A stretch of 32,568 nt of DNA, taken from the NCBI GenBank assembly GCA_030267965.1, contig BRYA01000349.1, positions 1 to 32,568 of the forward strand, written 5' to 3'. Under the pieces are notes generated by a model that was not told the DNA's origin, did no database searches, and saw nothing but the letters and a program-made list of their open reading frames with translations. This DNA is from Triparma columacea. Its lineage: Eukaryota > Sar > Bolidophyceae > Parmales > Triparmaceae. Positions 19,248 to 28,993 of this stretch are shown here, piece by piece. Within the stretch, counting starts at the first letter, position 1; each line of letters begins with the position of its first letter. The position numbers were made by a program, and so were the translations under genes.

Positions 19248-22200
19248 ATGGTTAATTATATGAGCGCTGTCGCAGAGGTGAGTGAATAGAACACAAAACG
19301 ATACTCCAATCTAAGGAGTATCGTGCGGACAGCGAATACACATTAGAAAGAATCGTGTTTCTTCTCGACGGAGGGGTATTATATTATGGATGACGAGCTG
19401 GGGGGGGGGTAAACAGATTGTGCATTGACAGGGAAACGAGACAAGGAGAGAGGTGAAGCGACGAGCGATGGGTTTGCTGCGTGAAATCGTAGCGTAGGAG
19501 AATAAGACGACATCGTTGGGTCGCATCGGAAGATTCTCAAACCCAATCCCTCACGTTAATACCCTTCCACCTACCCACCCAACCCTTTCGCCACTAACCA
19601 CCAACTACAGGGTTTCGAAAAGAAATGGGACACCTACTTCGAAGAACAAGAGGCCATCCGAAAAAGGAACCTCTTCGGCTCCCCCCCTCCCCCCCCCATC
19701 CGCGACACAACCCCCCTGCAGTCCCACCTCTCACGCGACTCCCCCACGACCGCCGGGGGCAACGTGGAGGTAATGAGCAAGATCCTTCACCCCCACTCCT
19801 CGCACATTAACACGATGAGGCAACTGGAGATGCTGTTCCAGTTCGTCGACCTCGAGGGAGAGAGAAGGAGGGCCGCGGTCAGGGAGGAGAAGGAAAAGAT
19901 GGAGGAGGAGAGGAGGCTGGAGAGGAAGAGGAAGAAGGCGCTGGGCCTGCTCGGGAGCATCGAGGCCGATGCCGACAAGGTAAACGTTGGGATCGAGAGG
20001 AAGCTCAAGTGGTGGCAGAAGGTCGACGCCAGCGGGAAGCTCATCCTGGAGGGGGGCGATGACAACGCCGGCGCCATGGGGGCGGGGGGAAAGAAGAAGG
20101 AGAAGAAGAACTTCAAGAGGCCGACCAGCAACCACAGGACGTTCCACTTCGTGCTGGCGTGCAACAGGGGCGCGAGAAAGAGAGATAGGGACTTGAGGTT
20201 AGGGACGCACGAGAACAAGAGGGCCTGCCAAAAGGAGTTGATGAGGTTCTTCTGGGAGAGGGAGAGGAAGTGGTGGTGGATTTGGGAGGACCAGGAGAAG
20301 GCGCTGGAGAGGGCGCTGGAGTCGTACATGAAGGATATTAAGGATAGGGAGGAGAGACAAAGGAAGGAAAGGGAAAGTGACGACGAGGAGGTCAAAGAGG
20401 AGACGAGAGAGGAGAGGAAGATGAGGCGAGAGTCGCAGAGGTTAGGGAAAGGCAATGACGATGAAATTGAAGAAGCCGCCAAGAAAGAGGAAGGCAAGGA
20501 AGAAATATTCGACACTTTGAGGAAAAAAATGTGGGGCAAGACGGAGCTCAATTACAGGAGCTGGAACGACACAAGTTTCATGCACAATCTGATCAAATTT
20601 AACAGGGAAAGGGCGTTCTCGAGGGCGACTTGGGTCAAATACAGGGCACGGAGGAGTGGTCTGGAGGACATTGATGAAAGGGGGAGGGAACTGGATGGGG
20701 AAATAGGACAGCTTGAGGCGATTAAGACGTGCAGGTTAGGATTCAGGCACCAGGTGAGAGAGGAGCGACGCGAAAATCTGAAAGGGGAAGGAGCACAAAA
20801 CGCGTCAAGCCATTTTCTATTCTTTTTCAAATGGTCTTCGCCGTTCTTACCCCTAACAAACTTCTTAAATCACTCCGCCCATCGCCTGGCTTTGCTCTTC
20901 TTAGACCCGCGATAAGTGTACTCTCTGTAACGTGCATTATCTTAAGAATCAGAGCATGTGGCTCACGAACGTCCACGAACCCAAGACTAGGATACCCTGC
21001 TTGCTCGAGACCCACTGGGTGGACAGATACTGCAGGGAGCAGGTCACCAAGAACGACAGCGCTCGGATCAAGATGCAGGGCTTGATATTGCACTTGGAGA
21101 GGGCGCTCTTCGGCCAGTGCGCCAAGTACCTGCAGGGCATGTATAGCCTCCACAGGGGATATTTGAGGATAAAGGAGAGAGAGGGGGCGGTGGAAGAGAG
21201 CAAAGAGGCGTTCAACGATAGGAGGTTCGACAAGATGGCCAGGGACGTTAGGGAAGGGAAGATCAGCACGGAACTGTTGTATGTGAAGTACGCGGACATA
21301 GAAGAGAAATTAATGGGGTACCTGCATTACCACGCAAAGCTGAGGAGGAGGAGGCTGAGAATGGCGGGGAAGAGGATATGGAGGATTTGGAAACAGAGGA
21401 AGCGGATTAAACAGATCCAGAGGATCGAGGATGAGAAGCTCAGGACGGCTAAGAAGAGGGAGCACCAAAACATGGTGAAGAGGGAGGAGGAAATGAAGAG
21501 ACAGGCGATGGAGAGGAAGGGGGTGGAGCAGATGAAGGCGGAGATGAGAAAAAGGTGAGAGCGAAAGCGAGAACGGACGAGTAGCAGCGAGTTGATTTAG
21601 GCATTTGATGTGCGCCTTCTTAGATTATATATTTGAGACCCCTATCATGTTTGCGCTCCCTGGTCTTACCCTCCCCCCCCCCCCCGGTCCCATCTTAGGC
21701 TCGATAAACTCGCTGCTGCCAACACGTTCCACTGTGATCGCGCCGGTTGCTCTGGCAAGGTCTGGGTCCGCAGGGACCTTTTCGACCTCCACATGAAGAT
21801 CCACTACAACCAGGACGTGAAGGACGCGCAGGCAAGAAAAAAGAAGGAGGAGGCGACAAAGGTCAGGCTGGAGAAGGAGAGACATTTCATGGAAGAGACC
21901 AAGCAAAGGAGGGGGGAGAGGATTGAGCGTGAGAGAATGGAGGCGGAAGAGGAGACCAGCTTCAAGTTGGCGGAGGAAGTGAAGGCGGCGGAGGAGGTGA
22001 AGGCGGCGGAGGAGGTGAAGGCGGCGGAGGAGGCGAAGGCGGCGGAGGAGGTGAAGGCGGCGGAGGAAGAGAAGCACCCGGAGCACCCCGAAGAAGCTCT
22101 CGATTCCACAAACCAATCAGTAGATTCTGAACCCTTGTCGAACAACCCCTCGTCAAATATCTCGTCGAATCCCCTCCAAAACATGGAGTTGGAGGAGTTC

Positions 22201-24013
22201 TACAGGTTGACCTCTCCTGCTTCCTTTGCTGCCTCCATTCGCCACTTTTCGTCACGTCCTTTCTCTCCTTCTGTCCCCGCTCTCATATCGTCGGGCGGAC
22301 TGTTGGGGAACGTCGAGATTAGAGGAGCTGGGAGCAGGAGGCCCAGTGTTGACATGAGCGAGGTCAGTTACGAGGACGATTACGAGACGATGAAGGAGGA
22401 AATTGGAGGCATGGTTAGGGGAGAAGGGACGGATGTTGAAGGGGGGGAAAGAGTCAAGACCACAATTACAGATAATGACACTTGGGCGGGGGGAGTAGGG
22501 GAAGCAGGAAAAGCTGGGGAAGCCGGGGTTGACAGGTATTTGCCGTCAGATGTATCACTCACGTCCTCCATTACGGATTCCTTCATGTCACTGCCATCGG
22601 GGGACAACACTGTAGTGAGTGGAATCGAGATCGAGGACGCCGTGGAAGAGGTGAGAATGAATGAATGAAAGAGAGAAACGAATGAGGGTCAGTTATCACA
22701 ACACTAGCGTCCTAACGCCAGGGACAAACACCTCACCTGCCAATGAAACCCTCTCCTTTGCTTCGTCGCAGCTCCGGAAGGCCAAGAGAGGAGTCATGGA
22801 CATTTTCCAGTCCCCAAAGTTGGTCCTAATCAGTCACAAACCCTCTGGGGCCCCAGAAGAGAGCATAGCTCCCCAGGAAATTTACCTCAACCGCCCGCTA
22901 CTTAGATTCGGATCCTCAGACAACAACGACGTAGTGATCAAAGGCGGGATGATAAAGAAGGTACACTGCCTCGTCTACAACTCAAAGAACGCCGACGGAA
23001 CCGTGAACCTGCACGTAAGAGACAATAGGAGCAAGTACGGTACCTGGACGCTCAACAGGACCGGGTTGAAAGCATGCCCGGGTTTGAAGGACAACCTGGA
23101 CCACACGAGCCACGTCAAGCATGGGGACAGGATCATGCTGGGGAAAGAGTTCGGGGAGGCAGAGGGGTATGAGGTCGTGTATGAGGTCAAGATGCCGAGA
23201 GGGAGCAGATACGCGCACGGGAATAAGTACAAAAAAGGAAAGGGGGGGGGGGTCGTGGTCAAGTCGAATATCGAGATGGAGCAGGAGAAGCTGGAGCAGT
23301 GGAGGGTAATGAAGAGGCAGAGGAACGTCAACGAGATACCAAAGCTGGTGGAGGAGCAGAGCTTCTGGTGGGATGAGGTGGGGATAGCCGGGGAGAATGG
23401 GCGAGACGAAGGATCCGTAGGTTCCAGGTCGGTGGGGACCAGATCGGTGAGCACGAGGTCGTCGAGGGTGGGGAGGAAGATTCAGAGCAGGGTTGCCAGG
23501 CTCAGAAAGGCTGCCGGGGGGGGGGGGGTCAAACTCCCGATGCTTTTCGACAAACGGGGAGATGACGGTGGGAGCACGGCGGGGGGAGGATCGAGTATTG
23601 TGGGAAACAGTGTAACAGTGAGTGAAGGAGAAGCAAGCAGCTACGCAAGCCACGGGTGGGAGGACGACGCTACTCTTGAGAGTATAGGCGATATTAGCAG
23701 CGTAAACACGGAGGACCTCTACGGGGGGAGCAGCATGGCCGGGAGCATGGTCGGGAGCATTGGAGGGAGCTTGGGGGGGAGCACCACGAGCTATGGAACC
23801 AGCATGACTAGCAAGAGCGGCAAGAGCAGTAGATGGATGGGGAAATCAAAGGGAGGGCAAGAAGGGGAAGCACAGAGGGAGGAAAAGAGGAAAATTAGAC
23901 AGAGGTATGAAAAGATGGGCAGGAAGGCGAACAAGATTAGGCAGGGGGGGGTGCTAGGAATTGTAGGTGGGAAAGCTGTGGTGGTGGAAAGGGCGGAATT
24001 GGCAGAATTGTGA
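19248..24013 (+). CDS. Unrecognised large charged protein with CxxC segment, C2H2 finger and C-terminal FHA-like domain
   Basis: Five predicted exons: 19248-19277, 19611-20753, 20905-21554, 21699-22650, 22772-24013; introns 333, 151, 144 and 121 bp; product about 1338 residues. The frame joins cleanly at every site. Exon 1 (MVNYMSAVAE) is the least certain; an in-frame stop lies 9 bases upstream of its ATG. Exon 2 encodes GFEKKWDTYFEEQE, a Pro run and long Glu/Arg/Lys helices. Exon 3 opens with DKCTLCN (a CxxC) and ends in basic coiled coil. Exon 4 begins with a C2H2 finger (FHCDRAGC...LHMKIH) and carries VKAAEE repeats. Exon 5 has an FHA-like fold (about 940-1060: RFGSSDNNDV, VHCLVYN, SKYGTW) and a Ser/Gly-rich tail. 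It is head-to-head with axonemal dynein, so a cilium-linked scaffold is possible but unproven. No membrane segment. Confidence 0.78.
19278..19610 (+). other. Predicted first intron of the FHA gene, containing a perfect hairpin
   Basis: The donor GTGAGT directly follows the tenth codon and the acceptor is AACTACAG with a CACTAAC-like branch box about 20 bases upstream. At 333 bp it is longer than most introns here. It contains a 10-bp perfect inverted repeat near the donor (19298-19324) and a G-run at 19392-19400. Short open frames inside it show no domain. Confidence 0.55.
19298..19324 (+). other. Perfect 10-bp stem, 7-nt loop hairpin in intron 1
   Basis: ACGATACTCC at 19298-19307 pairs exactly with GGAGTATCGT at 19315-19324 around the loop AATCTAA. 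It starts 20 bases after the predicted donor site. Possible roles are an intronic RNA structure or a palindromic protein site; nothing in the sequence decides between them. Confidence 0.7.
21971..22067 (+). repeat. 18-bp in-frame repeats encoding VKAAEE
   Basis: Five tandem copies of GAGGTGAAGGCGGCGGAG with a few substitutions, encoding (E)VKAAEE units in exon 4 of the FHA gene. The hexapeptide pattern would extend an alpha helix with alternating charge. Confidence 0.9.
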
Positions 24014-24063
24014 AATGGTCTGTTGTTGTTGTTGTTGATAAATGTTCAACCTCTTTTAGCCTC
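24014..24063. other. 50-bp gap between convergent stop codons
   Basis: The FHA gene (plus) and the OSCA-like gene (minus) end tail-to-tail with only 50 bases between the stop codons, including a GTT microsatellite at about 24018-24035. The 3' UTRs of the two transcripts must overlap or be extremely short. Confidence 0.85.
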
Positions 24064-27000
24064 TCAAACGTTCGCCGAATACTTTCTCCCCCAACTCAGT
24101 CCCCGTGTCTGTCTCCTTGGAAGCGCCACGTACGGCTCCATGATGCTGCTCTCCCCCCTCATGCTCCCTTCCCCTCCCTCTTCCTCTTCCTCAGGCATGT
24201 TAAGCGGGCAGCAGCACCCGCAGAAGAAGTTCGCGTTCCTGTCGTACCCCCCGTCCCCCCTGTAGATGGGCTCCGACTCGGACACGAGGGACGGCTGGGT
24301 GTAAGCGTCGCGGAGCTGGTCGCTGACGTCCCCCTCCTCGACCTCCCGCCCCCTGTCCACCATGAGCGCGACATTCAGGGGCAACGATGCAGCCGACCTC
24401 CCGTAGATTCTCTGCGTGTACTTGGAGTAAAGCAGCGTCACGGGAATGAGGGGAAACACGAACCCAACCATCGTCACGTTCTCTAGGAAGCAAAGCATGC
24501 AGATCAGGGCTATCTGGCTCGTTACGACGCCGTATATCACCCTGCGGAAGCACTGGGGCCAGAACTCCCCTCCGCAGTTTAGCTCCGGCTCGTAACACCA
24601 TAGGAGCTGCCGCTTGTAGACAATGGAGGCGAAGAGAAAAAATATGGACCCGAACAGCAGGATCAAAGGTGCAATGACAGAGTACGTGAAGATTAGCACA
24701 AATACAAGGCAGTGCTCCGCTAGGAACCTACCATAGTACCACCCCCCGCTCTTGGTAATGCTCCTGCAGCCAATGACCATCTTCTCCCTCTGCTGCGCCG
24801 TCAGGTCGTCGCTGAAGATGGCCTTGACGCCGGCCTGGAAGAAGGCGCTGAACCTGGTGATTTCAAGCGACAGTCCCATCCCCGTCTTAATCACCACGTA
24901 GTCGATGTAGAAGTTGGAGATCCTAGCCAGGCTGAAGCCGAGGTCCGCGAAGGCCTTGCTGGGCGTCTGCTCGTTCACGTAGCTGCTGATGGAGCTCGTG
25001 AGGCTCCCCGTCAGAATCAGGACGACGAGGAGGTTGTAGTACAGGAGGAGGAAGTACCTCTGGAACACGTGCTGGTGGACGCCCGGGAGGGTGCGCTCGG
25101 AGCGGAAGATAGTCTTGCAGATGAAGGCCAATATAGGGGGCATGCATATCACGATCGTCATGATTATGATCGGGGCGATGAAGGCCAGCCCCTCCTCGCC
25201 GTACGGGACGAGGTCAGCTATTACACCAAAGGGGTTCCAGGCGTCCTTTAGGCTGTTCACGCTGATGGATACAGAGATGGTGAAGGAGACGGTTGCAACA
25301 AGGATGGTGAGGAAGAGAGCCACTGCGATGGATACTACAGACTTTATGAAGCGGCGTCTGGGAGGGGGTGGGGGGTAGGGGGGGGGAGAGGAGGGGCTGG
25401 GGTTAGCCTTGGTTTGGGTTGAAGGGTTTCCCAGATAGCGTCGCATTGCGTAGCACGGATGTAGCACTATTTCCTCCTCATTGTGCCCCCTCCCCCCCCC
25501 TTCCCCCCTCTCCACCTCTCTCACCTAATCGTCCTCTCCAAGTTAGCCCATATAACATCGTTCCTGTCAGGCGCCGCCTCAACCCTCATCTGCAGGCTGT
25601 CCCCGTAAACCACAGACTGCCTCGCAATCATCGACGCCGTGAGCGTCGTGAACGTGACGAAGCCCGTGGACGACATAGGGTTCCCTATGAGCGAGTCCAA
25701 GGTCTTGTCGAGGACGGACTTTGCGATCCACTTGAGCCGGCCAAGCCGCCTCTCGTCCTTTGTGGCCTCGCCGACCCCCCCGGCTTGGTCGTAAACGGTG
25801 CCGCTGTAGACCTCCATGACGTCCCTCCTCCAGCTCTCCTTGCGGGGGCAGTAGAAGCAACACCACCGACGGCCTTTCTCCTCCTTGACCAGCTTGCGGA
25901 CGGAACGGTGGATGGAATAGACGGATTCGGATTCACCTCGTGGTCTGGTGAGTGGAGGGGTGATAGGGCGATTTGACGGGGTGGGGTGAATGGTGAGTGA
26001 ATAGAGTTCTCCACACTATGGCCCTCCAAAAAAAACTCACCTCCCTCCCCCCTCTTCTCCTCCTCTTTTGTTCCCTCCCCCCTCTTCGTATGCGAATCCT
26101 CTCAAGCTGCTATAAAGCGCACTATAAGAGCTCGGTTCGCTCCCCCCCGTCTCCCCGCTCGCCACGCTCGCCCCCCCGCAGACCCCTTCCACTTCCCCCC
26201 CCCCCTCCCTTTCCCCCCCCTCACCCTCTTCCTCCCCTCCCCCCTCCCCCACGATTTCCACGAACCCTTTGGCGTCCCTTATGTACTTAGGCATAGCCCT
26301 CTCCTCCCCCCTCCTTCCCCCCCTCCTTCCTCTACCCCATCCTCTCCCTCCCCCCGTAATCGCAGTCTCTGAAACAACGCTAAAATCGTCATTCAAGCTG
26401 ATGGCGGAATCGAGGTTTTCAAGCTCCTTGTTCCTGCGAGTCGGGGTGCAGCTAACGGAGGAGGAACTGGTGCCGCCGTACATCCTACCACCGACGCTGT
26501 GCCTGTCGGCCCTATTGTTGGCGCTGCTTTCGTTAGTAGGACCGTTTACCTCTTCTGAAGAGTTTACGGAGACTCTATCATCACTTCGTGTTTCGTTCTG
26601 TCCTATAATTTGGTTGTTGATTTGTCTGTTGATCTGTCCGTTCATATGTTCTGCTTCTCCCTCTACTGTCTCTCCCTCTACTGTATCATCATCAGTAACA
26701 GTCTGCGCGATGGTGAACTCATCCCAGTGTTGATTACTCTCATGTTTATTCTCCCCTTCATTCTCCCCTCCATCCTCCTCTTCACCAATCCTTTCCTCAA
26801 CCCCTTCTAATCCATCCTTCCTCCCCTCATCCGCTCCTCCCTCATCCCTCCCCCCCTCATCCCCCCATGCGCTAATCCCTCTCTCCCTCCCTTTAACTCT
26901 CTCATACCAACTATGCCAGCATATAAACTCCTGCATCCTCCCTTCAACCAGCTCATTATACTGCTCCAACAGCACCTGGTAGTACTCAATAGAGTCCACA

Positions 27001-28891
27001 ACCCTCCCATACGGCGGTGGTGAGTGCGAGCTCGTTAAAGTCGGGGTCGGTAAGTTTAACTGAGAGTTCGTAGCATCAACAGCTGAAAGTAGGGGAGTCT
27101 GACTAGGCAGCCGTGAGCTAGAATGACGATTAACACCATTCACACCGTAACGTACACCATCCCCCCTTCCCTGGCAAGTAAGTGTTTTAATAACCGATTG
27201 TATTCTACTTCTCCAGTTATGGAATACGAACGTGGGTCTTCTTCTTGTTCTATTCCCACCCCTCTCGCTCTGTTTGTACTTGGCGAGTGCGTAGTCTAAC
27301 TGTGAAGCAGTCTTATCCCTAAGTTCGATAAGCGTATCAAGACCACCCACATCTAGCACGATTGATACGGATGCAACTTGACCTGGGAATAGGTTATTAA
27401 AGAAAGTATACAACGCAGAATTCGACCGTAGGTGGAGGGGGATATGGTCTATAATAACGCTCTGATTCTGCACTATAGGTCTGGATAAATGCAGGTGTCT
27501 GAATCTTACGTAGTCCTCCCAGGTTTTATTCAGCCAGTAAAACGCGACCCCTGTGAATATGTAAGCGCCGATTACGGAGTAGAGGATGGAGGTTGAAGAG
27601 GAGGGGGAGAGGTTCGCCATTGTTAGCTGGGTGTAGTTTGAGTTCAACACGCAGTTGGGGGGGGAGGTGAAATTCAACGGGTTGTTGTTGTACTGTGGGG
27701 GGGGGGGGGGGAGGCGTGGGGGGGAAGGAGGGGGGGGGNNNNTCACGCTTGTGTGCAACCCGTCTAACCCTACTACTTCGTCCCTTCTCCGATATCCCCA
27801 TCTGTACCATCTCCCCCCCCCCCTCTCCCCCCCCCCTTTAAATGTATCCCTCACCTCGTTATACTCCTCTCTACAGTTAGTGTTCTGCTCCTCTAAAGTA
27901 GTACCTCTGGAGTACAAAGGTGCGAGGATTGGGAGACCGTATAGGGAACAGCAGAATAGGATCTGAATTCATTGGGTTTCACGTGCGTGTGTGTTTGTGT
28001 GTGTGTGTGTTTGTGTATGTTTGTGTGTGTGTGTGTGTTAGAGTTTAACATTGACCATGTTCTACTTTATCAACCCTCAGTTCCTTCATTTACCGTCCTC
28101 CCCCCTCCCCCCGCCACTCTTACCTTAGCAATAGTAACGTGAAACTTAGTAGCCATCAATGCGTCCAACCCGCTGGTTTGCAAATACTCATTATCCGTTA
28201 CTTTGTAAGTGTTGTATATCCAGGAAAGGGGCGTTCTGTTGGGTGCCTCAGGCGTGGATTGTAGGGGGTGTAAGGATAAGCGGGGAGAGAATATACGATT
28301 GAAGGGAGAGACTGATGCACGGTAACTTTTTTTCGTTGTTGTTTGTTGTTGTTGTTGACAAGTTAAGGGAGGGGGGGAGGGGGGGAGGGGTAAGAAGAGG
28401 AAGGTGTTGGGGGGGTGGGTAAGAATTCACATGGAGATGTTCTCGTTTCTATATGTACAAACAAACGAAACACAACGCCGCCGCCCTCTGCACGATTAAA
28501 CAATACCCCTACCCCTTCCAACTCCCCCGCTCCCCGCCTCGTAATGTTGTTGGGTGTGTGTGTGTTGTCATTGGGTAAGGGGGGGTCACATTTTGCAAGG
28601 GTAGAAAGCTCATAATCCCTAGCGCCGGCATCCTTATACGGCACAAACCCCCAAAACAACCCCCAACTGTATACCTCCCCCCACCTCCAACCCACTCCCC
28701 TTGGTTTGTGAGGGTCCCATGGTTCGGGGTAGGGTGTGCGGTTTGCATGGTTATAATATCTCTCCTTACCTGCTACTAGAGTTAATGAAACCGTAAGTCA
28801 GGAATGATACGGCGAGGAGAGACGTGTTTGAGAGGATGGTCCAGTTTACGACGGACTCATCTGCACCATAGGCAGACAGAGTATCAGCCAT
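24064..28891 (-). CDS. OSCA/CSC1/TMEM63-family mechanosensitive-type cation channel
   Basis: Six predicted exons: 28891-28770, 28235-28124, 27962-27855, 27692-26041, 25944-25525, 25357-24064; introns 534, 161, 162, 96 and 167 bp; all joins keep frame; product about 1235 residues. Exon 1 gives the extracellular N-terminus and TM0 (LLAVSFLTYGFI). Exon 2 (SWIYNTYKV, LDALMATKF) and exon 3 (TM1) match the family's late-exocytosis region. Exon 4 holds TM2 and the first half of the cytosolic RRM-like domain, then about 280 residues of acidic/Gly/Ser/Asn low complexity (about 385-665). Exon 5 completes the cytosolic domain (TGFVTF, DVIWANLE). Exon 6 is the RSN1_7TM channel core, with the diagnostic VFVLIFTYSVIAPLILLFG and GGEFWPQC. 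A Cys cluster (CGCCC) near the C-terminus may be S-acylated. OSCA proteins conduct cations on membrane tension or osmotic stress, at plasma or internal membranes. Ion selectivity cannot be read here. Confidence 0.9.
27693..27854 (-). other. OSCA intron 3 with C-homopolymers and an assembly gap
   Basis: The donor is CGAG|GTGAGG and the acceptor CCACAG before TACAACAAC. On the sense strand the 3' half is almost pure C, and four undetermined bases (27739-27742) sit within it. The true intron length is therefore uncertain, but the flanking exons are unaffected. Confidence 0.75.
27983..28039 (+). repeat. TG microsatellite in OSCA intron 2
   Basis: An interrupted (TG)n/(TTTG) tract of about 57 bases inside the 161-bp intron 27963-28123. 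On the sense (minus) strand it reads as CA repeats close to the acceptor. Confidence 0.9.
28236..28769 (-). other. OSCA intron 1, the longest intron in the window
   Basis: 534 bases with donor CAG|GTAAGG and acceptor CCAACAG. It includes a tract at 28367-28390 of four G-runs separated by single A residues on the plus strand (C-rich on the sense strand), and a GTT microsatellite at about 28335-28358. Small open frames within it show no domain. The G-tract has quadruplex potential. Confidence 0.7.
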
Positions 28892-28993
28892 TTTTTTGTC
28901 TTGTCGGCCGCCTCTTGCTCTTTCGCTCTGGAATTTGGGGCTCCACCACAAATAGCCATAAAATAGCCAAACAACGCCACAATTCCACTAACT
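28892..28993. promoter_or_regulatory. 102-bp bidirectional promoter between OSCA-like and ATP12 genes
   Basis: The two ATG codons point outward with 102 bases between them, so both 5' UTRs and both core promoters must fit here or overlap the coding starts. It contains a T-run next to the OSCA start, a GCTCTTTCGCTCT pyrimidine stretch in the middle and a CATAAAATAGCC element near the ATP12 side that could act as a TATA-like box. Confidence 0.7.

Noticed and set aside
19516..19810. Pro/Thr-rich plus-strand frames near the start of the FHA gene
   Set aside because: They overlap exon 2 out of frame and owe their openness to C-rich composition.
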